Source: Isoetes taiwanensis
Taxonomy: Eukaryota; Streptophyta; Lycopodiopsida; Isoetales; Isoetaceae
Reading direction: 5' to 3'
DNA length: 64,000 bases
Assembly: GCA_021234155.1 (NCBI GenBank)
Contig: JAJEKV010000015.1
Span: forward strand, 962,852-1,026,851
Positions 1 to 11,197 of this stretch are shown in pieces; positions within the stretch are counted from its first letter, which is position 1; each line of letters starts with the position of its first letter. The translations under genes and the position numbers were made by a program. The notes beneath the pieces are model-generated. The model saw nothing but the letters and a program-made list of their open reading frames with translations, did no database searches and had not been told where the DNA came from.

Positions 1-56
1 CATATCTAGTACACTCAATGAAGTAGTGGAGTCTCTAATCATGTAGAGATATATCT

Positions 57-542
57 CTAGCCATGTTCAACATTATTCAAAAGCTCTCTAAGAAAGTTTC
101 CCAAGTGAGGGAGTGAGGGAGTGTGTTGAAATAACTCATTCATGGGTAGCTTCCAGTCAATCATAGAATATTTGGCGCGAAGTGTGTCATGTCTATGACA
201 GTAATATATAGCATGTTTCTCCGTTTCTATGTCCTCCTGACAAGCACAAATCCTCTGACTCTCCTCAAGTTTCAACCATCTCCCTTTTTCAATCATTAAG
301 CAATGAGAACCCATGCGAGTGCGTGCAATCGCTCTGATTTGCCCTGGAAACATGCCGTGAAGGCACAAATACGGCTGTATGGCATGGCTATGCTCTGGAT
401 TAAAATCTCTAATATAGTATTGGAGCTTCTTTTTAGGAGGCGCCTCACAGTATGCAAGAAAGGCTTGGGCCTTAAATTTGCTTGTAAAGAATATGTATTC
501 ACAATTCTCCCTGCCACTTCTAATGGTCTGGCGGGCACACAT
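57..542 (-). pseudogene. LINE C-terminal ORF2 fragment
   Basis: About 160 open codons match the C-terminal tail of plant LINE reverse-transcriptase proteins. After a stretch reading FNPEHSHAIQPYL comes GQIRAIARTRMGSH, then a zinc-binding-like cluster C-A-C-Q-E-D-I-E-T-E-K-H followed by YYCHRHDTLR. The same order (basic GSH segment, Cys pair, EKH or EFH, Cys, then an R-rich helix) recurs in the fragment at 15.25-15.93 kb on the other strand. No polymerase domain (YxDD) is present, so this is a 5'-truncated or broken copy, typical of LINE insertions. It cannot act alone. The family is known from general LINE architecture; the exact clade is not assignable here. Confidence 0.6.
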
Positions 543-597
543 TTACTAGTTCCCATTAATATGTATTCACAATTCTCCCTGCCACTTCTAATGGTCT
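491..597. repeat. 39-bp direct repeat with 29-bp spacer
   Basis: Bases 491-529 recur at 559-597 (begins ATATGTATTCACAATTCTCC). The second copy sits just outside the start of the LINE fragment frame, so it may mark a local slippage or an insertion breakpoint. Confidence 0.8.
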
Positions 598-2590
598 ACT
601 ACCTGCATCATCTGCAACTGCCCACTGCAATCAGGGCATAGGATCTGCAGCAGCCCAAGCAAGCAAGCAGCCCCCTTGCAACACAGTCGGAGCTCCCCAA
701 GCAGGCCCGATTTTCCATGGGTGTCATTGAAGCCTCCATCCAGATCCTTGGGCAACTGCATTCTCCCTCTGTGCATAGCCCATCTGCAACATCGGCCTGG
801 CAGACTACAATCCGCCTATATTTGGCCATATCTCCCGCAGGAGATTGGCATAGCCCATATCTGCCATAGGAGCTTGGCAGGCCCAACAAATAACAACACA
901 GATCCGGTCAACCGACCATCACCACAGATCGTTAAGCCACCAAATTAAGCCGAATGAAGGGCATTCAGAAAAAAGCCTTTGCTCCAGCTATAAATATTTG
1001 GATGTCTCTGTTGTTAGCCTTAGATCTCTGCAAATTTGTCTGATGCAATTCTAAGCATTGTCGCTATTTGAAACAAGGAGATTCCTTCCATGGTTGAGTT
1101 AGCAAGACAAGGAATTCTTGCAAGAATCTGAGCTCGGTTGGAGCACTATTGATTTTTGGTTTCTTGTTGTTGTCTTTTGATTCGAATTGAAGAGCTGCCC
1201 TTGTTCATCTATTCACTCCAAACCTGGACTCCAGGAACCCACAACAGCGGCATGCCTTCCTGACCTGTCCAGTCGATCTCCACAGCCATCTCCTTCTAAA
1301 TTCGCACCATGCAAACACAAATCCAAATGAACAGATATTGTAATCTTTGGGCCACTACCTTCAGCCACAAGCAAGCAACTCAATTTGTTGCAAACATACA
1401 CATCCAATACAGGGACCAAATCTAGGCCCAACCATGCCAGAAATACTGCCCGCAAATACTAAACAAAATATTGCAAGTTTATGGGACCCTGTGTGTAGGA
1501 AAGGGACACTACTCGTACATTTGTCTGTGCATCCTCTTTCCAATAATGGAAGCTTAAATCTAGTAAAAAGTTCGCGGTCTCTTCAATCCAATCCTCGAAG
1601 TTAGTTGACCCCAAGAGTCATTAAAAAAAAGAAAAAAAACAAGAAAAAAGAAAAAATAAACGATGTGTGCTTATGATCATGATATGTGCTTATGATCATG
1701 TGTTGTTTTGCTTTGATAGCAGTTTGAAGTTCAAAATCTATGGGAAATGCCAACATGTAGAAATTTATTCCTACAACCTAGTTATTTTCCTTATGATAGC
1801 AATTTGGAGTTCAGAATCTATTACACTCATTCATACAACTGATTATCCTTCAAACTGAATATCTCAAATCATCCTCTTTGCATTGCAACTATTTAGCCCA
1901 TAAAAAACTTAAAGATCAATATTTTGTCTCTCTTTCCTTTGCTTCTTCACAATTTCATTTTGTTTGTTGGGGATCTTTTCATATTCTATTACACACTCAA
2001 CTCATACAAAAGCAAATGCAGTGCAAGGTATTAGCAAGTGTTATTACTGTACTATATAAAGGAGGCATAAGTTAAAGCTTTGATGGTCATTCACAAAACC
2101 TTAAGGATCGGATTTGCAAGGCCATCTCCGACAACATAGAAATAACTTGAACACACTCAATCTGCCATCACAAAGCTTTTTTTTACTCTTATTTTCTTAT
2201 TTTCTAAACCCCTATTTTTTCCTCAGAAAGGTATGTGTCAATTTTTATATATGTTAGAAAATTATATAATTATGACATCATTAATTGGATTTTGTTGGTT
2301 GAGGGTTTTTGGAAAGTTATTTTGGGAAGTCTTTGACTTATCTAAACAAGAACGACAAGTAAATTGGTTATGCATTCTTGCATCCCTTAATAGAAACTCC
2401 AGTGCCATTCTTACATCCCACAATAAAAAATTCAGTTGCCAATCTTGCAGACAACTCGAAGATGGAGGTAAGCGAAACTGCCATTCTTGCGTACGATAAA
2501 AAGATGGAGTAAGCACAATTTCATTAATTATGGACAATACCTGAATTTATGGACCATTTTTTAGTAGACTTGGATGAATGACTCATTTTC
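543..2590. other. stretch without a recognisable gene
   Basis: Short open frames only, none with a recognisable motif. It holds an A-rich run at 1620-1662, a 19-bp near-perfect tandem duplication around 1662-1699 (TGTGCTTATGATCATG), and an isolated TATA-like ACTATATAAAGG near 2050. Nothing here supports a gene. Confidence 0.5.
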
Positions 2591-2595
2591 ATACA

Positions 2596-5500
2596 CTAGT
2601 TGACATCCCCTGCGAGTGCTGCATATGCCTCAGCAGCATGCACGGGTATCTTAATAGTATTAGGTATCTTCTTCTTGTTTGATGGCTCCCAAGCGTAGTC
2701 GATAGTCTCCACTTCTATGCGGTCACTTGCAGTCGTTGGCCTCCATCTCTTCTTCCAACAATTGGCATAATTAGCTGGGTAGACTTGGTTCCTCACTGGG
2801 ATTGGCTCCCACCAAGTCACGAGAATAGTCTCAAAGTTCTCCTTCTTATCATCCATTTGTGGGTCCTCGGTAGCTAGGCCCACCCAAGTTGGAAGCACAA
2901 CACATCATCGAGGCGTGCCATAATAAACATACCTTTCTTCAAATCTTTGTATGGGTTGAATTCGGCCGCAGGTTTGTCCTTCGAGGGGGCGACATAAGGA
3001 GGAGTGATAGTAGCAATTGGCTCTACCACTACTGACTACATGAGGTGGAGCTTGTGCTTGCCTAGTACATGGCGAGGAAGTCATTATAAGTGCCTTAAAT
3101 CCTTTGCTGATGTTCAGAGTTCTTGCAAGAGTTTCATCCAATATTCAATGCGTGGCCGTGGTATTGCGTGCGAGTAGTTGGCGGTTTTACGGAGCACCTT
3201 TGTTAGGCGTTGAACAAGCAACCCAATGCAATATATGCTTGTGGATCTTGTTTTAGCGGCCAGGCCAAGGTCCTTCACCGATTTCTTGGGAGGAAGCGAC
3301 TTAGGATATCAAAGCTGGCATCATGGGCTTCCCGTCCTCTTTTTTCTTTCCACATTTTTTATTCCACCGGCCAGGGCAACCAATCGGGTAAGTGGGTCTA
3401 GTTTTGTAATACATGGCCCGGCCAATCACCATTCATAGCGAATCTGAAAGTTAGAGGGGTGGTATGACACGTCAATCTATCATCCCCATCACGGTATGTA
3501 GCCTTCTATAAAACCCTTCCAATCCAGGAACTTTGTCAACAACATAGGGGGCGGGTGTATTCAAGTTGCATTTGTGGAATTCATCACGGTGGTTACGGCA
3601 TTGTGAGCACCTCTGCCTTCTTTAAAGATGTAGAAGTTACCAAACAAGGCATCGATATCATCATGTGTGTGGCCGGGCATCATGAACCCTAGCTCAATCT
3701 CTTCAAACACACCAAGATATACTAGGTAAGAAAGATAGGAGAAGACATACCTATTCTTGTTACGTCGGAATCGTTGTCCAGGTACAAATAAAGTATCTTG
3801 GGCGAGGCTTCAATGATGGTCCCCTCATGCACGTGGCAAATTAGCGGTATCTTTGGTATTGGATAGTGACAACTTTGACTCCAAGGCGTTGTGTCTCGCA
3901 ATGAGGGAGACCCATTTTGGGCGAGATGATTCGGGCAGCGGCGGTGGCCTCCATGCATACTGGGTGCCCCATCTCTAATCTCTTCAAGATGCTATTCAAA
4001 GAACCTACATGGAAGTTGGAGTCATCGCCCATAAGTCCGGGCAAAGTTTCCATAAGATCCATTCCCATGACCATGAGTCAATGCACCCGATCAATGTCGT
4101 TTTTCGCTTGTCAAGTCTCGGAGAGAGACTTTCTGAGTTGTTACAATTTTGGAATCATTGTTTTGGCTTGATCCATTTTGTCGTGAATAATACAAAGATA
4201 TTGGCGGGGATACGTGGGAGTATAATCTCCACGACCCGATCTTGTGTGCGACCACGAGGGCTGCTTTCGAGTCTATGCGCTCTTCTTTCATCATGCAACA
4301 ACCTCCTCTCTCCTTCATCTTTGGTCTTGATAACCCGTGCGGATCACCTCACATGTATCGCATTTGGAGAATGCAATTTTCTTTCGCGATCTTGGGCGTC
4401 CGGAACCTCCGCCTCCGCGTTCTATGAAAACACATGTCGGTGATACCTTCTTGCCGGTCAATGCCACAACCTCTGCATTAACCTCTTCTAGAATCTTTGG
4501 ACTTAAGTAAACATTGCGGGGCAACTTCGACATTCTCTCTTATCCCCCCTCGTTTCTCTTGCTCACGGTGGGGCAAGGATTCACCGTTCTCCCTCCACGA
4601 ACATGGAAAACCGCGGCCTCACATGCCAGCGTCGGGGCGAGGCTTCAAGGTGCCACCGGTTACCATGTTGACCTTGCGTGCACCCTCAAAAAATTGGGCC
4701 TTCCATTTTCGGATCACCCGACTTTGAGATCCGAGACCAAGGTACCCAGCCCTTTTTAGCCAAGCGAGATTCCCCTGCGGCACCGGTCGTCCCACTCTTG
4801 ACCTTTCATGTTGTTGGCGAACATGTCATAAACAAAAGTAACCCTATCACTTGATTTCATGGCAAAGGAATTCCTTTTCGCATGTTAACAACTTGATTCC
4901 TAGAGGGCGACACAACACCTATTCTTGCAACACAAGGTCCTCACGTAAGTGAGGATAGCATTACAGTGGTGAGGCGAGCAAGCTTTGGTGGCCTAACAAC
5001 CTTCACGGGTTGTCGGGGAATGAAAAGTATAATGTCATTTCTCATAATTTGGGTGCTTACGATGCTCACGAGCTCCCACGGGTGGACACAATATCTGCTT
5101 CTGTTGCGGTCTTTGCGGTCAATATCTCGAGACCTTTACTCGATCAACCTGAGGCGAGGTCATTGCTCCATCTCCACGAGCATGCCCGGCCCGGCACACT
5201 GCAAGCAACCACGGCAGCGGATGTTCGCCCGAGAAAGGGGGGAAACCTTCGATTCTGAATACTCCCACAAACTTGAAACCCGGCGGTCACAAAGCGCATC
5301 ATCGGGGCCGGTGAAAGATATGAATCCCTTTCGGCAATAATGGAGTCGCATGGTGCCATATCTCACAATCCTTTTCTAGAAGGGTATATCTTGTCGTGAT
5401 TTGTGTCTCCTTCCCCACCCCCGTCCATTTGTCTTTTCTTTGGGGGCGTCATTAGCGGGCGACTCCGCGAGCATCTTCACTTCTCCACGAGCGAATGAGC

Positions 5501-5600
5501 CCACGGCCACGCTGTGTGGTTGCATCACGGAGTTGGCCGGGGAAGGGTGTGGTGGCCTTGAACACTTCCTCCACACCTACGCTCGGTAGTCCTTTTCGAT
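2596..5600 (-). pseudogene. decayed DDE-type transposase-like gene (family 2, copy 1)
   Basis: The minus strand carries, in the expected order but in shifting frames, landmarks of the transposase-like family seen better at 38.8-41.1 kb. These are a cysteine segment FSKCDTCEV (about 4347-4370), an acidic catalytic block HDKMDQAKTMIPKL (4141-4200; the 38.9-kb copy has DGMDQKKTSLPHF), a block reading LYLYLDN followed in another frame by NKNRYVFSYLSYLVYLGVF (about 3680-3810), and GHTHDDIDALFG (about 3640-3674). Proteins with GMDQxKT, LDN...NKN and GHTHxDID are common uncharacterised transposon-like proteins of cnidarians, insects and non-seed plants. I believe they are catalogued as DUF7869-like, but have not verified that. 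Many stops and frameshifts make this copy inactive. The part downstream (2.6-3.5 kb) should hold the C-terminus and is poorly preserved. Confidence 0.6.
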
Positions 5601-8100
5601 ATCTCCTTGAAGTGGCATTGTGTCATTTGCCCCACAACTCCCTTTGCTACTAGATGTTCATTAAGGAAGAGATACACAACACGCACAAAAGGATTTGATG
5701 AGTGTTAAAATCGAGTAAGGAAGGCGAGAAAGCAATGCAAATGACACAGGGGGACTCCCATTCAATGGTTACAAGGACAATAAAATTGGTGGGGTGCCCT
5801 TTTTTTTTATGAGGTGTTTAGATTCCCCTTGTATAAGGTTAGTATTGGATCTGGTGGAGTCTCACAATGGGTAGAAAAGAAGGTTCTCACTCTGAAGAGG
5901 CCATATCCGGCGCACAAATTGAGCCCATGGTGTTTGTTGATGGTGGTGGAGGAGCTGTAAAGTATGCACACACTTTCGGCGTCCCCAATTTAAAATTTGT
6001 CACCAAGAAAAAACACATTGAGATCTGGCTGGCCCACGGACGGTTTCACCTATCTGGTCATGTCTGAGAAAGGGACAATATGGGCGACGCCCAATTTGTC
6101 CCATTGTTTACAAATTGGTGACGCCCAATTTGAACCGAATCGGCGCTTATATAAGGGTATTATTGATGCGGTCCGGTCTCACAATGGGTACAAAAAAGAA
6201 GGTTATGGATTACGGCGGGACATATCCGGCGCTGAAATTGAAACCCGCCCTATTTGTTAAATTGGTGGTTAAAGACACGTGAAGTAAGCGCAGAGCTTCG
6301 GCGCCCGCCCAATTTAGTTGTCACCAAGATAAAACACCTTCGAGATCTGATTTGCCCATCCAGGGGCGGTTTCACCTACGGTCACCTACACATACACACT
6401 AAGAGAACTAAGGAGGCCGGACACTAAGCGGAATTTATCATTGAGCTCCCAAAACAAATACAATCGAGCATTGGAAGGGCGACTACAAACAAGGGTTAAT
6501 GGAAAAATGGCGGGCACACAAATCTGCCATGACAATTTCGAGGAAAAAGGCGGGTACGCATCGAAATTTAGAGTTTATGTAAATGTGGCGATGCTTAGGT
6601 TGAGCGAGGAGGAATAAATCAAGGGTCAAGCCATCGAAAAGCGTGAATGGAAAGGTGTGAATGAGCGGTGCTTGAAGAGGTCGCGAATGAACGGCCGTGA
6701 ATGGAAAGGCGTGATTGATAAAATCGGGTAACATCACATTTGCGGCAATTACACATCGAGGTATGGCGGAATTTAAGCGTGGAGCGGCACAAACCTTTGG
6801 AGATCTATCGTGGCCATGAATATGAATGGTTGAAGATGTTTTGCGTCTTGTAGAAAAGATAGTAGCCAAACAAAGGCTTTGCCGCCGAAAACAACGGGTT
6901 TGAAAGCGCATTTACATTTAAACATGAATTCCCCAAAATTTGAATGTAATTTCCCCAATTTTTAAAGTTAAATGTCCCACCTAATTTGAAAAAATGTGTC
7001 AGATCCGGAACTTTGAAAAACAGTTCAGCCTAAAACACGTCGCGACACGTGCATGACTTCGAATAATTTTGGGCGGGCTTTAAATGGCAATTTGAAATTC
7101 AAAAATCCGCGCACTCATTATTAAGGTCCACAATTAATTCCTCCGCTTCCGAAGCCATCAGCGGTCCATTTTATTTCAAAGGGCCAAGCGCTTACATGCC
7201 GACACTTGTCTTAGCCCCAAGAGGTCCATAACCCTTTAAAAGCCCCTCATTCTCCTCATTTGCCAGATTTAGAAAATTACGTTGCTTCTTTGGCGCTTTG
7301 TGCTCCGCTAAACAACTTTAAGCCTTCATATTTCTTAGCCCGCGAAAGTGGTTCTCGGCCCGCACTATACTCCCGGTACCAGGCCGGCGGGATCGAGCTC
7401 TTAGCCTTGTGTCTCTCGGCGGCTTATGCATGCCATCTGTTGGCGCCTTCCTCTCTGCATTGACCTATGCGCGGGTACCCACATACACCAAGGAATTCTA
7501 GCGATTGATGGCATCTCGCCCCACCACCCGTGGCAAAGGTAAGGTGGACTACTTTCTAAATATAAACTTGGTGCTTGCACGATTAAGTATCCGCTATAAC
7601 ATCTCGGACATATGAACATCTTCTAGATGCCTCACTAGTCCCCACAGGATGCATACGTATGCGGAGCGAATAGGGCACCCAATTGCTTCCCTTAGAGTGT
7701 TTCATTTTGCAAAACATTGGACATTGGACCCAATGTGGGGGGGCCTTGATTTGCCTATCCGGACACCAAAGTGGGCGGGGCGCCCGTTGCCTATCGGGAG
7801 AACCACGACTACCGGGATGGTAGACTTGGTCCGACTAAATTGAGCCAATTTGAGCGACCAAACCATCAAACAATCGTGCTCTCGGAAACAACTGGCTGTC
7901 CATCACTAAATAAAAAGTAAATTGGTAGCCCATTTTAATATCGCGTGGGGATCTGGCAAAATTGGTAAATTTAGTATCGCGTGGGGATCTAGCAAAATTG
8001 GTGGCCAATTTGGCCCAATGACAATCCCGTCTCCTCGGACTCAAGGCTCACCATGAGTTGGCCCAGGCAAGTGGCGTCTTGAATTTGGTGTCGCGTGGGG
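5600..8100. other. spacer between decayed transposase and decayed methyltransferase-like gene
   Basis: No coherent long frame. It contains a diverged tandem duplication (5855-6382), several CCCAATTT motif copies (5983, 6090, 6124, 6308 and 6954), and the first two copies of TCGCGTGGGGATC. By analogy with the copy at 39-45 kb this would be the divergent promoter region of the element (inference). Confidence 0.45.
5855..6382. repeat. diverged tandem duplication, about 210 bp per unit
   Basis: Unit 1 (about 5855-6062) and unit 2 (about 6170-6382) share, in order: TCTCACAATGGGTA, AAAGAAGGTT, CATATCCGGCGC, AAATTG(A)GCCC, TTTCGGCG or TTCGGCGCC, CCCAATTTA, GTCACCAAGA, AAACAC, GAGATCTG and GGTTTCACCTA. 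Spacing is about 315 bp. Short frames within it differ between units, so I treat it as non-coding repeat. Confidence 0.7.
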
Positions 8101-8103
8101 ATC
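7941..8103. repeat. three copies of TCGCGTGGGGATC
   Basis: Exact 13-mers at 7941-7953, 7977-7989 and 8091-8103, each followed within about 10 bases by CAAAATTGG or CAAATTGG. They lie just upstream of the decayed methyltransferase-like gene. Confidence 0.8.
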
Positions 8104-8197
8104 GAGGGGCAAATTGGTGACCCAATTTGCCTCCATCGAACAACAGTCTCTTCAGCCCCAAGTCTCCCAAGTACTAACACTACTTTCCGATCTGCAG

Positions 8198-11197
8198 GGA
8201 ATTAATATGGCGCGAGCGAACAAAGCGGACTTAAACTGCTTCGGGTTCGGTACGGACCCAAATTTGCGAGAGGCTATTGCAATAGAAATGCAAAAACGAG
8301 AAGAAGAAAAGATCTTTCTTTGGCATCGGGTTGTGCCCCATGAAGTTTTGGCGGTTCTTGGCGAATGGGTGCAGTGCATAGAGATAGGGAATATTCATCA
8401 CAGGTCCCGGACAAACCACCTCAAGGATCTTACGCTTTTCTTTGGCAAGATAGGGGCGGGGAAAAATGAATTGGTGGGTATCGTCATCGACATGGAGGTG
8501 TCGCTGCGAACAATGATGACTTCCTCATCGGCGTTGAAGACACCGTAGATCGGACTTTTGTCCGTTATAAAGTTCCACTATCTAAGTCACGAGCCATGTA
8601 TGATGAGCATAAAGTATAAAGGAAAGCCCACATTCTTGCGCTCGAGAAAGGATGGGCGCTGGACTCATATGAAAGTTTAAAGCCTTTCGGGCATCAAATC
8701 AAGAAGCCCGATATTTTGGATGGCTACTATTTGTCGGGCGGTGGATATTAGAGCACAAAGCGAAACAGTCAAAGCTTAGCGTTCCGCGAATATCGGGGCA
8801 AAACCAACCTAAAGTGTCACGATACTAAGTGGCTTAAGTCTAGATACAAGAAAGGTGAGGCGGCACAAAGCCCCGGGGGCAGCGCAAATGGAGCCCGTCT
8901 GGCCCGATCAAGAAAGGCGAGGACACTGCTAAGGCTATTCACCGTAAAATTTGCCACTAAACTTATATTCGGTGGAATGAAGAGAACATCAAGGTCGCCC
9001 GATGCGAGTGCAGAAGAGGACCAGCCGTCTGAAGAGGAACCCCCTAAGCGCATGGGAAAAGATTTAGGTGGTCCGTCGAAGAGGCGCAAGCGGGACGTGT
9101 TATCACAGAGCCCAAAAACTTCGGAGAGGGAGTCCTTGTCTTCTTCTTCATCCCCGAACAACCGGAGAGTAGCCCGGCCCGGTCGTGAAGTTCACTCCAT
9201 CACGGTGGCGGCGTCACTTTCGGGAAGCGGACATGATTTGTCACAAAGCGCCATAGCAAGCATCAAGCGCGGGGAGAGAATCTACCCTCACGGGGGTGGG
9301 CTTCGAGATTGAAGTCGATGTGTTCAAGATGCATAAAGCCCCGCAAAATATGACTTGTAGGGTCATAAGTCGAAACACTTGGACACTCTCTCTGAATCGT
9401 TTATCAGCCATCGGATGCACCCTCCACGTGGCGATGTCGTGCCGTTCGATCCGCAGGCGGCCGAGCAATAAAGTGGAAGAAGTCGAGAGGATGCGCAAAA
9501 TGCGAGAATCTTGGATTGTTAATGGCAACCATCGACCCGCGGTTGCTCAACTGCTTGTCACACAAGCTTTGGCATGGCCTCTGAAAGGAAGCACTTGGCG
9601 AGAACCCGATATTCTTTTCTATGCCAAAGGAAATCTTGCCGAGTCTGGCGAGGAAATCTCCGCGGCAATCGAATGCGTTAGGTGTAAGCCGGAGAATAAT
9701 GACATAACAAAGAAGACTATACCGAGGAAGTATTTTTGAAGAAATTGGCAGCCATAACCAATGGGCATTCTCACGGGGAAGCCACGGAAGGGCAAACAGC
9801 GGGCACTCCGTCGGTGGAGCGTGATTACGTAAGTGCACTACCACCATTACTAGTTCCTGCTATCCACAAGTTCGAAATTGAAGCAGCCCAATTTCAGCTT
9901 GATAACACTCTTTTTCAAATTAGGGGCGCCCAATTTCCCGAACGGTACCAAATAGGCTTCGCCCAATTTGGGAAAGCGTTAAAGGAAATGAAGCGCCCAC
10001 TATTTAACCTTGAGTGTCGGATGATCTGAAATTGGGCGGGCGCCCAATTTGCGTCAGCTACTGCAAGCAAATTAAGATGATGTGTATGCGCCTTATCTGG
10101 TGCCTTCTTTGTCATGCAGGATTGGAAAGCTGTAGCGCTGCAAACGATTAAGAAGTCAACTATGCGTGACTACGACTACTTTGTATATCTTGACGACGAG
10201 TCGTGGAATATGTGCACCGAAGTTGCCCAGTTATTCTACGAAGACCGGTTGAAGGACGAGAAGGGAGAAAAAATTGAGGTGAAGGATAGGCTTAGACTTT
10301 TCACCAATAATTCCTGTCGCCCATTAAAGTCCATGCATCCTCTAGATCTGCAAAGGCTGGCGAAAGGAGATCAAGGATGGCACCACATTCTGAAGGGAAG
10401 CAAGGATTATCTTGGGAGGCGCTATGAAAGTCGGCCGGTGGTGAAGAAGATTGGAACAATGGAGCGGGCCCTTGTCGGATACATGAAGGAATTTGAAGAA
10501 ACTTCCTTTTCAAGACATGGCTGCCTTGAGGCAAGCTCACCCCATATTCCGCGGAGAATCTGATGCTTATGTTCGCAAGTAGCATCGGGGTGGATGGGCG
10601 AAAAGGCGCCTTAAAGAGATGGAGAAGGAAAGCTTTTCGGAGTCCCTCTGACAAAAAGTAGGCGAATATCTTCTAGGGCGGTTGAGGAGGGTGGCAAACC
10701 TTTCAAGTGTTTCCACGTTAGTCCGGAGGTTTGTCGCGTGGGCGTGGTAAACACCGGCCCGCTTCATTGGATCACGACTTGGATATCTGAAGAAATGGCC
10801 AAAGGAAGATTATGAAAAATTCCTTGACCAGCTAAGCACGATGGCGGACCAGCAGCTTTCTTGGGTAGCTATATTTATTACCCCGGACCGCCTCAATGAG
10901 TGCCTATCCGCCATGAAGACAATAGGCGGTGGCGGCCGTGTTTGGGTTAGTTCCTACCGGGACCCCCGGCGAAGCTGCGACTACCTCTAGAGTTCGAGAG
11001 TTGCAATGTCTTGTCACGCTAATGTATGTTGCCCGAGACGCGGCGGCTCACGCCATCGATCTGAGGAAATAAATATTTGCTTCGCCAATTCCGACCATCA
11101 AAGCAATATGCTAAGTTTCCCAAGCATTTCACGAGAAAAAGCGGGGACATCGAAAAGAATTTGCGATCCGCGAGTGTGCGGCGGGTATGCATTTTAA
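8198..11197 (+). pseudogene. decayed homologue of the 41-45 kb DNA methyltransferase gene
   Basis: Long coding-like frames with exon borders: acceptor CCGATCTGCAG before 8198, donor TTACGTAAGT at about 9828 and acceptor TTTGTCATGCAG before about 10120. Segment by segment they parallel the 41-45 kb gene. KDLTLFFGKIG...NELVG (about 8420-8480) matches KDLDSFKRCG...TELFG. An acidic linker SEEEPPKRMGK (about 9030) matches EEEEPPKKKGK. VVKKIGTMERALVGYM (about 10440-10490) matches PKKIVHSVDRMLMVHL. DYEKFL...LSWVAIF...LSAMKT (about 10815-10920) matches EFDSFF...LWRIVVF...AAMKT, which in the better copy follows the catalytic motif. Stops are mostly TAA, TAG or TGA in CAA, CAG or CGA positions. No intact motif IV or motif I is visible, so no activity is expected. 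Homology was judged by eye, without an alignment program. Confidence 0.5.

Noticed and set aside
303-948. plus-strand proteins of 90-112 codons
   Set aside because: Shadows of the LINE fragment on the other strand or repeat sequence without motifs.
4009-4443. 144-codon plus-strand protein
   Set aside because: Shadow of the decayed transposase on the minus strand, where conserved family blocks are readable.
8500-9300. organellar gene with U-to-C RNA editing (stops convertible to CAA, CAG, CGA)
   Set aside because: The protein is not an organellar protein and is related to the 41-45 kb nuclear element gene; decay explains the stops.
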